Below, in pieces: positions 36,143-46,647 of a stretch of DNA of 64,000 nucleotides. Positions within the stretch are counted from its first letter, which is position 1; each line of letters opens with the position of its first letter. The notes under the pieces are model-generated. The model had not been told where the DNA came from. It saw nothing but the letters and a program-made list of their open reading frames with translations, and searched no databases. Both the position numbers and the translations under genes were made by a program. Location of the stretch: positions 105,543,529 through 105,607,528 of the forward strand of contig CM069432.1 of the NCBI GenBank assembly GCA_035610365.1. Reading direction: 5' to 3'. The DNA is from Aquatica leii. Its lineage: Eukaryota > Arthropoda > Insecta > Coleoptera > Lampyridae.

Positions 36143-37687
36143 GAAACTTTCTACAAAAAATCTAAAAAATGTGACATGTAGAAATAAGGCATTATGTTAT
36201 TCGACAGCATAAGTACACACGACGCTAAAACTTATTAAATTATTTAATTATCTATAATTAACAAGTTTATTGCTAAGATTCACAATTAAATATTGAAAGG
36301 TTACAAACACAAAGTTTATTAGGATATATCAAGAAATACAAAAAAAATATTATAACACGCATTCTAAATTTTAAGAAAATTGTTGCTTTTTTTGATAAAT
36401 TTTTTGTATGTATATTGATAAATTTGCTGTGTTGCAATACGTAAAAATACCATAATAAAAAGCAAAGATTTGTGTGCGCCAATAATTTGTTTGATTAAAA
36501 ATGAATTTTCTTTTATTTATAAAAACATTTTTTTTGTATATTCTATAAAATAAATCGATAAACGAAAATAAATTTCCAGCTTAAAAAATTCTGTTTCCAG
36601 TTTAGAGTTAATAAAAGAGGTCATTACTGTTTTATTATACTGTTTTGACGTTTCTTTTAATCTCAAGTAAACTAGGTTATTTTATATCACCAAAACACAT
36701 TTTTTTCAAGAGTAGTATAAACTATATATTAATTACTATAATAGCATACTAGACAACAGCAAAATATTTTTAAAAACCTTTACAATTTATTTGTATAACA
36801 CGAAACATAACGTACTAACATTTTTAAAAAATATTTTGTGTGTGTACAGTATTTATAAATATGTAAAAACGTAGTTAAACTACAGTTCTTCTTAGTAATT
36901 AAGTTTTTGTGTTTTACTAAAAGATCGATGAGAAACTGTTCAATAAGCTACTATTTTGCATTTATTCTAAGCTCAGCTCTTTCTCGGCATGTTGACCAGA
37001 CCCAGTTTCCGATTAATTTTGGTAAAGTAATTCGTTAAACCGCTATGCATAATTTATATTCATTGTAAAATATCTATCTTAACCTACTGTTTAAATTCAA
37101 ATTATTAAGTTATATGCTTTAAAACAATAATTGTTTTTTGTTGCTAGCTATATTATTGAATAGTTAAAAATAAATCGTATTAAATAAATGATGGTTTTTT
37201 TATTATACAATAGGAATAATTAATAAGGTTATGTTTATTTTTAATCAAAATATTTAAGATATTTAAAGAATTTGAAATTAGTATATTATCTGCCCTTGCG
37301 TGTACGTATGTACGTTCTTGTTAAAATCAATAAAACGCAGTTTTACAATTAATAAATAACAAAACATTACTATTTTTAAAAAATCAATTAATTTCATTTT
37401 TTTTTATATTTGAACATTACTATTAGGAAATATATATTCATTATTACATAAAAAACAATATTATAGTAAGTGTTTTTTAGTTACGTTATACAATTATTAA
37501 TATTTGCAATTAATTCGTAGTTGTAAATCAAATGTAAACTGTTTTATTAAAATGTGTAATTTATTTTTATTTACATGTCTTAGCTTTATTTTAAAAACCA
37601 GCATTTATTAACTATCATAAAATTTTATCAAAAAAATTGTATGTTAAAATTAAATGTAACTAACACAGTAACAAAAAATGTTTTTGA
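36143..37687. other. Intronic AT-rich sequence without recognised genes
   Basis: Nothing recognisable. Confidence 0.5.
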
Positions 37688-37847
37688 ATTACACGCGGCA
37701 TAATATTCCTAACTGTACTACGCAAGTGCAAAACTTTGTTTAAATAATTGCAGAAACGATCATTAGATACCTAATTGGACTCTTTAGCACTGTAAACAAA
37801 TTTTTGCATTTGCCTAGAATAGTTAGGAATATTATGACGCGTATAAT
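37688..37847. repeat. Fold-back MITE-like element, 160 bp
   Basis: The left arm ATTACACGCGGCATAATATT (then CCTAACT) is matched at the right end by the complementary AGTTAGGAATATTATGACGCGTATAAT, with few mismatches over about 27 bases. No coding content. Confidence 0.65.
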
Positions 37848-37894
37848 TTAAAAATTTTTTGAAATTTGCGGTTGTATAATTTAGTATGAAACTT

Positions 37895-38183
37895 CATAGT
37901 TTCCTTCATGTAAATTAACTCGTACGTAGCCCCGTTTCTACGAGATGGCATTTAACCTCAAATTTAACACCCAAGTAAGATAAAACTATAGCAATTTGTT
38001 TAATATAGTCTTGAAAACTACATTAGAGTATTCCAGTGCTGAAAAATCAAAATAGGAGAAAACACAGCTGTTCACTGGTCTCTAATGAAATACTAACTAA
38101 CTAACAACTCCATAGTTTCCTACATGTGGATTAACTTGTAGGTAGCTCCGTTCTTACGAAATGGCGTTTAGTCTCAGATTTAT
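37895..38183 (+). repeat. Diverged direct repeat, units of about 75-80 bp
   Basis: CATAGTTTCCTTCATG at 37895 recurs at 38111 as CATAGTTTCCTACATG. It is followed in both by ATTAACT, TAGC-CCGTT and GATGGC/AATGGC blocks and a CTCA-ATTTA end. The units are 216 bases apart. Confidence 0.55.
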
Positions 38184-38679
38184 TAATAACTAACATTGTT
38201 TCATATTATTTTATAAAAAATATAATTTGTTTATTAAAATATAACAATATATAAATAAAAAAATACTATAAACGTTTATAATTTTGTAAAATACTGTTTA
38301 AAAGATATTTAAAAGTTTATAAATATAAAGCTAAAGCATTTTCTATAGTTTATTTAAAAAAAAAAGAATGGTTTAATTTTAAGCTGACATCTTTACATTC
38401 AATTTTGCATTATTCTTTGCACAATACTAAATTTTGAGACATTTAACAGTTTATAAAAATATTTATCTCATAAAAATTAAAGTAAAAAAACTGTTGAAAA
38501 ATAGTTTTATTAGATACAAACAAAACTAACAATTTTAAGATTAAAAAAAATAAACCAAAAACATAATAAAATGTATAAACTTATTTGATTCACAATAACC
38601 CAGCAACTACAATAATTTGAATACTTGTCGTACACGTGTTTTGACAGCTATGCTGTTATCTTCAGCAAACTAATACTAA
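38184..38679. other. Intronic AT-rich sequence next to the Harbinger insertion
   Basis: The minus strand at about 38600-38675 (GCTGAAGATAACAGCATAGC) resembles retroelement 3' tails of the kind seen in Penelope-like elements; see findings. Confidence 0.35.
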
Positions 38680-38681
38680 TA

Positions 38682-40943
38682 GCCGGTTGCACAAAAGTCT
38701 GGTTAATTGGCGATTTACTAATCGTCGATTAAAGATAATGGTTGATTAACATTCGATTGCGTTGCACAAAACAATTTCATCTATGATTAACGGTCCATTA
38801 GTTAATCGACGATTAACTGCTAGTCAACTTGACAACCGCGCGTTTTAATGTCAGTTTATGAAACAAAAATGGCTACCGAAAAGGAGGTTATTTACAAATA
38901 TTTACTTAAATCAAGAAAGAAACGTTAATAAATATTGTAGTAAAGTGAGTATCACAATGGTATTACTATATTATTCACGTTTTCTTATAAATAGTTATAT
39001 TATCATTATGGAAAATATTGCTTCTGTATCGATAGCTAAGTTTTATTTTATGTTTACCGATAACAAATTTCTAATTCTATAAAATTTCTTGCTTAATTCC
39101 TTTTATCCTTTACTTTAGATAACAATATAAAGGAGTAACTGACTAAAGGATTTATAGTTGAAAAGAAATGTTCGGTGTCAACAAGCATCACGAACGAATA
39201 TAATGCATCGACTAAAATAGGCCTCCGAACAGCAAAATACCTGAAACTTTGTTTGTATATATCAAAGTGAAGATAAAACAGATCTGTGAAGCAGGACATG
39301 TAAGATAGGACTTAAAAGTTGTACTACGTATGATGAAAAAATCTGTTTCTCGTGGAGTTTTCAACTTCTTAGTAACTGCCGATCAGGAGGTTTTGCTGGC
39401 GAACATTGCATACCAAAGTGAGCCACCTAGAAATTGCTTTGAATTGCTTTACAGCTTACTATTTTGGTAAATTGGGAGATAATTACAATGAAATCTAATA
39501 TTAATTTGTATCCTTAGTAAAAATGGGCAAATGAGAATCATTATATGTGGCTGAACTTCAACCTGTATTATCTCGTACTCTTGTCTTTCGCACACTCCTA
39601 TTTACTGCAAAACCTTTGTCAACTCCTCCCGAGTTATTTATAAGAAAAATTTCAAAAGCAAAAAATTATAATCTGTAAATTACTGAAAGAAGTAATACTA
39701 TTTAATCAAGTTTTAAGAAAATATAAAGCACAGTATTAATTTTATAAATAAAAAATTACAATAAATTATGTTGTTTTTATACATTTTGCATATGAAGAAC
39801 TGTTGCAATTAATGTTGTGCTAATTAAGAGTCTGCAACCATATTGCAAGCAAGGAAATCTTCTCTGCAAAATTCCAAAGAACCTTTCTATGGTATTACTT
39901 GTCATAATATGTGCTATGCTTTATGCTACTTCACTGGCATTTGCTAAATGTAAGCAGATGAGGATTACATGAATTCACTATCACCTAATAGGTAACCGTT
40001 GCCATATCTTCCGATGCATAATTCAACCGGAAGAAGAGATTTATTAAAAATAATACTGTTGTGTACTGATCCTGGCTAATAAACAATAAAATGCATTAAT
40101 CTTAAGTCAGCATTGCAAATCGTTTGAACATTAATGCTAAAATATCCTTTTCTGTTGGGATACGATTCAGCATTTAGTCTATCGGGTGATTGTATATGCA
40201 TGTGTGCAATCAACAGCTCCCACAACACATAAAAAACCAGAAATGCGAAAGAACCATTATTTTATTTCCATGAACTTTTTGGTAGTTCTAGACATCTTTA
40301 TATATTGATGGGAGAGCCTGACCATTTCATTTATGATATGCTAATATTTGTACTCTTGCATCAAACGATTAGTTTCGATCGCTTGTTGGTTCGATTCTAT
40401 CTTTAGTTGCATGTACCAAGTTTATTATGGGGGCCTTATTTAATCGAAACCTCTTCTTGAAATCAATGTCGTCTAAAAATTCAAAAGGATTTTCTTTATC
40501 TCGTATGAACCTTATGCTGCGAAGCTGTCTTCAATGCTACTCGAGGAAGAAGACGACAAATGGAACAACATAATTATTTTTGTTTAATAATTATTTTTTT
40601 AATAATTATTACTAAACGAAACTTGAATTAAACGTAGCTATAATTTATCACTTAGTTTTGACTGTAAATCATGAACGTTTTATTATTGAAAAACTTTAAT
40701 TGTAGGTTAATCAGCCAAATATCTCCAATTAGATAATCTTTTGTTAAGAAGAGTTTAATCGGAGATTAAAGTTTTGTGCAACGCAAAATATAGTTAATTG
40801 ACCGTTAATCTCTGATTAACGTCGACTTCAATTAAATATTTAATTGACCGTTAATGGCCCGTTAAACTACAATTAAAAGATAATCATACTTTAATCAAAG
40901 ATTAAACTCCAATTAACGGTCAATTATCTTTTGTGCAACCGGC
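38682..40943. mobile_element. Harbinger (PIF-type) DNA transposon, about 2.26 kb, decayed
   Basis: Inverted ends GCCGGTTGCACAAAAG (38682-38697) and CTTTTGTGCAACCGGC (40928-40943) are perfect over 16 bp and flanked by TA on both sides. Many copies of a GGTTAATCGGCGATTAAC-like motif and its complement occupy roughly 38700-38820 and 40690-40930, as subterminal repeats. The minus strand encodes the HARBI1-type nuclease remnant. A short + frame starting at about 38869 (MATEKEVIYKY) might be the remains of an accessory DNA-binding protein. Confidence 0.8.
39570..40560 (-). pseudogene. HARBI1-like transposase remnant
   Basis: The minus strand shows the DDE_Tnp_4 landmarks in order. GAVDCTH near 40220-40200 has the first catalytic Asp. 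SYPNRKGYFSINVQTICNADL follows near 40165-40105. PGSVHNS near 40075-40055 and LLGDSEF near 39995-39975 carry the second Asp region. A few stops, including one just before PGS and one after SEF, break the frame. The third acidic region is not clearly readable. The family is clear although the protein is dead. Confidence 0.75.
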
Positions 40944-41049
40944 TATAAGACTATAATTATGACTAAAGCTAATTTATACTAAAATTATGTGACGCTTTTT
41001 TTGGCGTCTAGTGGTCCTTCAATGTTTTTATTTCCTTAGTTATGCAACT

Positions 41050-41165
41050 TTCTACTTTTGTATGTTTTTAATTTTCTCTCTAAGTGATTTTTTTCTTTAT
41101 TGATAGGTTTGTTTTTGTCCTGCAATTGTTGGTTTAATTCATTTAACAAGTGGTTTTCCATTTCT
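41050..41165 (-). pseudogene. Coiled-coil ORF1-like fragment
   Basis: The minus strand reads MENHLLNELNQQLQDKNK and continues as a Lys/Glu/Leu heptad-like stretch to a stop near 41050. This resembles coiled-coil segments of LINE-type ORF1 proteins. The assignment is weak because low-complexity coiled coils arise easily. Confidence 0.25.
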
Positions 41166-41846
41166 ACAGTGTCAAGTTTGATTATTTATCTTGTTTTATA
41201 GTTTATGTTTCGTTCACAACAAATTATTCTTCTTTTATCTAATTTCACACACTTTTGTTTTCTACACAACTATTCTACATTTCTTCGTATTTTACACATA
41301 CACATATCTAATTTTTTTTTATTCATGCAACAATCGAAATTTAAATATGGAGGTTCATCTATATCACTTTTACTTTTACTTTCCGCCATATTCAAGCAAC
41401 GAGCAATAAGTCTACACAGTATGTTTATTCATCTCTAATCAACTTCCTTCCTTTAAATTAATTTAAATGCAATAATTTTATAAACTTGTAATTACATTAA
41501 TGACAGCTGTGATACCAAGAACGTGATAAACATGCTTTTATTATTTAACATTGAATTGGCTAATACTTGTATGTACTTGATTATGAACAACACTAATTGA
41601 CAGTATATATTCTGTTAATGTATTTAATACTAAGCAAGAATCTGTTTTATCATAATTACTTAATATGCAATTTTATATATAGTTCAACTACACTATTTAC
41701 AAATTATCGAAACAAAAATTTGATTAACTTTCCATATCTAATGGTGCTATAATTAAATAAACTGTACTATCATTACTATGTGCGTGTACCGCTGCAGTTC
41801 ACAACACTTAATATTATTGTATTTTAAGTTTAATCACTAATACTTA
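41166..41846. other. Intronic AT-rich sequence between elements
   Basis: No recognised features. Confidence 0.4.
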
Positions 41847-41848
41847 TA

Positions 41849-44555
41849 AAGTCGTAATCACGAGAGGTGTCTTATGACTCATCGGTGGGCAACGTACGGT
41901 TTAAGATTTTTAAAGCGTATGTCCATATTAGTATTACGAGCATGAAAGGTGGTACCTGTAATACCGATAAAATAACATATGGATGTTTTGAAAACCGCTG
42001 TCAGGTTATGTAGCGAAAATAGTTCAGTAAACTGGAAATAAAGTTTTAAGATAAAATAAAATTGTTTCATAAAGAGGTAATAAACAGGTACATAACAGTA
42101 ATCATAATAATTTGGATTTGTCTTGTAGGTAATTGGATATGTAAAATTAAAACTTAACAAAACACCAATGATCGGACATGAGAAGCATAATTTGAATATG
42201 GTAACATATGAATGGGACAGTACAGATTTTACTTAATAATATTAAAGCGGCAAACAATAATTGATTCATTTAAAGTATTACAAGTTTAATGTATTTTAGA
42301 GGTTACAAATCTGCGATTTTATCGATAAAATGTACAGAAGACAAGACTATGGCTAACAAATGGATGATCTGTAATTAATATATTGCGATCCTATCCTGTT
42401 TACTCTAAGTCTACAATTTGGCTTCAAAAAAAATATAGATAATGATAGCTCTAACTAATACTCAAAATGTGCTTATCGTTATGAATAATTATAACACATA
42501 ATATTACGATCCTTTATATTTCTTCGATATACATAATTATGTATGATAATTATCAATTAAACAACTACATAGATACAACTTAAATATTGAATTAATAACT
42601 ATTATTAATTTGAATTGTATTTAGCAACGTTATAACAAAACAATTTTTTTTTACAGAAATAAAGTAAGAAAAATCAAATGTTTTAATCCTCAATAATTTT
42701 TTAGGGACTCAAGTCTGTATCACTATCATCAGTAGATGATTAACAGCTATGATAAGTGGTTTCTGCACAACATCATGTTGTTGCTGCACATCCTACCATT
42801 CATGCATTTGCTTTTCTGCATGTACAATACACTTTTCCCAATAGTTTGCATCTATTTTTTTTATTGATTTTTCCCACAGTGCCATCACATTTTCATCACT
42901 GAAACCACTCTTGCCAATGTTTTTATTGTAAAACTCTTTACAGTTTGCCCATACTAATTCTATTGAATTAAATTGACAATGGTACGGGGGTAAACGTAAT
43001 ACTTGATGACCCTGCTCTTCTGCTATTTGATCAATTAGGAATTTTTTTGGAATGTTTTGTTCTTTTGCTAATTTTAATAACTCTATTTTTAGCATATCTT
43101 CAGTATAACTTATATTATGTTTCTTTAAAAATTCTGTAATTTGACCTTTCCTCCAGCTATGCGTTGGTATCTTTTCTATTAATGTTGAATGATACGAAGC
43201 GTTGTCTAGTATTATAAGACTATGCTTCTTTAAGTTAGGTAACAATTGCTGTTCAAACCATATTTTAAACATTTCTGCGTTCATATTATCATGGTAATCT
43301 TTTGCTTGATTTTTTGTGGAAAATAGTAATGATGCATTGGGAATAAACCCATCCGAATTTCTAGCATTTAATACTATAAAACTAAAATCAAGAATAATAG
43401 ACATCAGGGAACACAATAATTTTTTAAAACTTACCGTTTTCCTTCACCAAGTGGTTTTTTTCTCAAACTTCTTATATCATTGTCATGCCATGAACTTTTT
43501 GATGAATCCCTACTAAATATCCAGGTTTCGTCTAAGAATACAGGATCATATGTTGCGTCTTCCTTGTTTTTAAAGTATTTTCTTAGAAAACTTGTTCTAC
43601 TCGCAGCGATATGTTGCAGTTCAAATAAACCTCTTCTTGGATCATCCTTTTTAAAATCAAAACCGATTGAATGTAATAATTTCGTCAAGCCTGATACACT
43701 GAATGAGAAAACGTCATCTTTTAATTCTTTTACTAAAGATTTCACAGTGACATGTAATACTAAAAAATGAAATTAGTTACAGAAATTATGAAAGATAGTG
43801 TTCCACTACTTACATTTGGCGTGCATGTCATATATTTTCCGTTTAATTATATCTTTTATGTAATTGTTTACATCAGTTGATTGTTTTTTCTGGCGCTTTC
43901 TTGTTTTTTGTGGAGAATCTGGTACAGATTTGCCTGCTTGGTGACATTTACTAATACGTGCTTTAGTACGGGTTACAGTTTTTTCTGTAACTCCACAAGC
44001 TTCTGCAGTTCTCTAAATAAAGTACACATTTAAAAAAAGAAGGAACGGCAAAGATTAACCATAACAAACCTGTATAATAGAAGTCAATGGTAGATTTGGT
44101 CCATTACGATCACGTTTAACTTCAAAATATTGTAGTACGTTCATCAGTATTAGCTGCGTCTGACTTTTAAGAGATTTACCCTTTAAAGACATTACGAGCT
44201 AAAAATTTGGAAATATTATGTTGATGGATTGGTGAAATTTGAAACACTTACCTAGTTAGTGCAACAAACGTTAGAAACAGTTTTGAAAAAAACTGTAATA
44301 TGAAAAAATAAAGGACGAAAAAACGGTTGAAAGTTGAGGTTAAAATTTAATTCAAGGTGAAATAAACTGACAGAAACCATACAGAAACGCTGGCGTTATA
44401 AATAACTTACGTTATAGAGATTAGCATTACCGACTTTCTAAAGATTAGCTATCTTTGTTTAACTGCAAAAAATAAGTGAAATAAGTATACTATGGTATTT
44501 TAATTCCCGATTCGGTCAAGTATAAATCATAAGACACCTCTCGTGATTACGACTA
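41849..44555 (-). mobile_element. Complete Tc1/mariner-related transposon with intron-containing DD81E transposase
   Basis: Perfect 28-bp terminal inverted repeats begin AGTCGTAATCACGAGAGGTG: left at 41850-41877, complementary right at 44527-44554. With one further base on each side the element is flanked by TA (41847-41848 and 44556-44557), the target duplication of the IS630-Tc1-mariner superfamily. The flanks also share TACTTA, but this is not immediately adjacent. The single gene lies on the minus strand, with about 335 bases of 5' and 915 bases of 3' noncoding sequence. The perfect TIRs and open coding exons suggest a fairly recent insertion. Confidence 0.85.
42793..44192 (-). CDS. DDE transposase, four exons, 411 aa, D184-D275-E357
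   Basis: Exons at 44192-44070, 44012-43814, 43759-43435 and 43381-42793 are separated by introns of 57, 54 and 53 bp, each with GT...AG ends. Together they form one frame of 411 codons plus TAG. Residues 1-41 start at an ATG just inside the element. Residues about 38-62 form a helix-turn-helix (RTAEACGVTEKTVTRTK), followed by a basic linker (KTRKRQKK) and a second helical DNA-binding domain around VTVKSLVKEL. The catalytic residues are D184 in VFLDETW, D275 in IILDNASYH and E357 in NSIELVW, the usual Tc1/mariner/IS630 signatures. There are 81 residues between the last two acids, against 34-41 in ordinary Tc1/mariner families, because a mainly helical insert follows the second Asp. Beyond the TAG, an acidic Asp/Ser-rich frame near 42745-42715 may be the original tail lost by a stop and frame change. 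It would cut and paste the element by binding its 28-bp ends. Confidence 0.8.
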
Positions 44556-44557
44556 TA

Positions 44558-45811
44558 CTTAAAGTAATTAAAACTATAGTGTGACATTTGTTTTTACATT
44601 CATTGCAACGCATAAGAGATTTCTAATGTTGAACAGTGTGATTCTGTTGCAAACAATTTCAAGAAAAGTTTCGTGCTGTTATTTTGTTTTTGTATTGACA
44701 CCACATTTTAATTTTTTTAATGTTAAATTTAAGTTACATATGTTTAACGTATTGTTGAAATACTAAAAAAAGTTACTAAAGACAAATAATAAATTATACA
44801 AAACTAGTACGTAATTTTTTATTACAAGACACTTGTTTTTATAACGTTGTATCAGTAAATCTAAAGTTACTCATAAACTAAATTTTGAAATGTTTAGGTA
44901 TTGTACTAAAGGTATTATTTTTAAAGTTTGAAAAAATGCAATTTTTAAATGTTGTAATGATTACTTTTGAAGAAAATTCTTTACATTTGTTATATCAAAA
45001 AAATTGTTTTTTTTTATTTTTTTGTTTATCTAATTTTAATAAATCATCACTTTTATTTTTTATTATTTTAATTTTTTTGTTTCTTAAATGTGGATAACCT
45101 TAATTGCATCTGTATTAAGCTCATTGTTTAAAGAATTGCAATAAGCACACATTAAATTTGTTGACTTAATATAACTACAGTCCTTTATTTTTTAATTTTT
45201 AGATAAATTAAATATTACACAATTGTAGAAAAAAAAATAAAATAAAAAGAAACTTTAACAGCAATGCTACGATACTTAGAATGCATAGATGTAAACTTAC
45301 TAAATTTAAAAATTGTTTTTTATAGTTTTTTAGATCATTCGGCTGTTAAACGTTTCTAAATAATGTTTAATTTTAAAAATAAAGTATTTTGTGTACTGAG
45401 TTACAATTAATGTTATTTATAAGTTAAATTAACAATGATTACTGCTTAAAATTAAAAATATATTACAAAAGTAAGTATTTAAAAATCGAAGTCTATTTAA
45501 ACTTGTAACGATTTTTTTAACAAATAGTTTACAAATTAACATTTTTTTAACTTTATTTTAATAAAAATATTAGTTTTGGTTACAAACCAAAAATTTTTGT
45601 ACAAACAAATTTTTTATATCTGAAAAAATATTGTTTATGCAATTATTTTAAGTTTAAAAAATGGTTTAATTTTTCATAATAGTAATTATTTATATTTCTT
45701 TGAGTAATAGTTTTTTTCATAATCCAAATAATATGCTCTTATATTTCCAAATTGTTAACATAAAAAACTCCTTATTTATTTACGTTATAGTAAACAATAA
45801 TATTTTTTTAG
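44558..45811. other. Intronic AT-rich sequence before the second receptor exon
   Basis: Short chance frames only. A poly-T-rich acceptor ends at 45811. Confidence 0.5.
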
Positions 45812-46508
45812 GTACCCGGATAAAAATCATATATACTGCACGGAAGGACGTTGCACATTGTCGATTTCTTTGAGTTACTTCTTACCAATTTTATTGTGCG
45901 CACCTACGTACTTTATATTAGAAATAAAATCGACAACAGTAATGGAAGATCAAGAATACGTTTTATACCATACAAGTTTAAGTGATATTGCTGCAAAAAG
46001 CGACATCTATCTATTATTTAATTTCTGGATTTACGCAGTTATAATAAAGTTATTGCCATGCTGTATATTAACTGTTATAAGTATTTGGTTAATAAGAACA
46101 CTTTTTAAAGCAAAAAAACGTAAACAAGCTTTAAAAGGCTACAGTACGTGTCCTTTAGCTATAAATTTAGCAAACGATTCAAAAAAGAAGACAAAATCCG
46201 AACGAAGAGCAGATCGTACAACAAGAATGTTAGTCGCGGTTTTATGTCTTTTCTTGGTAACCGAATTTCCACAGGGTCTATTTGCGCTTTATATGGGTAT
46301 TAAAGGAAAATGTATATTTTTAATGTGCTATCAAAATTTTGGTGAAATTATGGATATATTAGCACTATTAAATGGAGGAATTAATTTTATACTATACTGT
46401 TGTATGAATCGCATGTTTCGAACTACATTTGGTCAGTTATTTAAATACAAAATTTTGTATAAATGGACACCTCCCTCTCAATCTGACGTTCATACTACGT
46501 ACGTATGA
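45812..46508 (+). CDS. MsR: Myosuppressin-receptor-like GPCR, second coding exon (TM4-TM7 and tail)
   Basis: Joined in phase to the exon at 15562-16088, this gives a 407-residue receptor. It begins with YPDKNH, the second intracellular loop, then TM4 (SLSYFLPILLCAPTYF), a second extracellular loop, TM5 (WIYAVIIKLLPCCILTVISI), a basic third loop (KKKTKSERRADRTTRM), TM6 with FLVTEFPQG, and TM7. TM7 reads FGEIMDILALLNGGINFILYC; the usual NPxxY is replaced by NFILY, as in myosuppressin receptors. The helix-8 region RTTFGQLFKYKIL follows. The frame ends TTYV, a plausible class I PDZ ligand. Alternatively, a donor GTACGT at 46499 can splice to the exon at 46593. All seven helices are intact. Confidence 0.88.
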
Positions 46509-46592
46509 AAATTAAATTAAGTACTAAACAAACATAAATTATCTAAAAAGTATACAAACATTTTTTTAATTTATATTCTACATTAATTTCAG

Positions 46593-46647
46593 GACTGCTG
46601 TAAATGGAACAAATACAACGGATTTAAGATCAGGTACCCCTTTATAA
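46593..46647 (+). CDS. MsR: Possible alternative terminal exon of the receptor
   Basis: An acceptor TTAATTTCAG ends at 46592. Splicing from the donor at 46499 keeps the frame and adds TAVNGTNTTDLRSGTPL before a TAA at 46645, giving 422 residues instead of 407 and removing the PDZ-ligand-like end. The donor ACGTACGT has two overlapping GT choices; only the first gives this reading, and the second gives a Cys/Lys-rich tail. Support is by splice-site quality and frame only. Confidence 0.4.

Larger units (their letters stand above)
16089..45811 (+). other. Large receptor intron, about 29.7 kb, filled with transposable elements
   Basis: Donor GTAAGT at 16089 and acceptor TTTTTTTAG ending at 45811 are consensus and preserve the reading frame (GG + G). 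Nested and adjacent mobile-element remnants listed separately occupy much of it; the remainder is AT-rich. No host exon was recognised inside. Confidence 0.8.

Noticed and set aside
41879-42160. Minus-strand 93-codon frame next to the left TIR of the DD81E element
   Set aside because: AT-rich composition with many Tyr and Phe and no domain; it lies in the element's 3' noncoding region.
41841-44561. TACTTA on both flanks of the DD81E element as a 6-bp target duplication
   Set aside because: The copies are not equally adjacent to the inverted repeats, whereas TA fits both sides and the superfamily.
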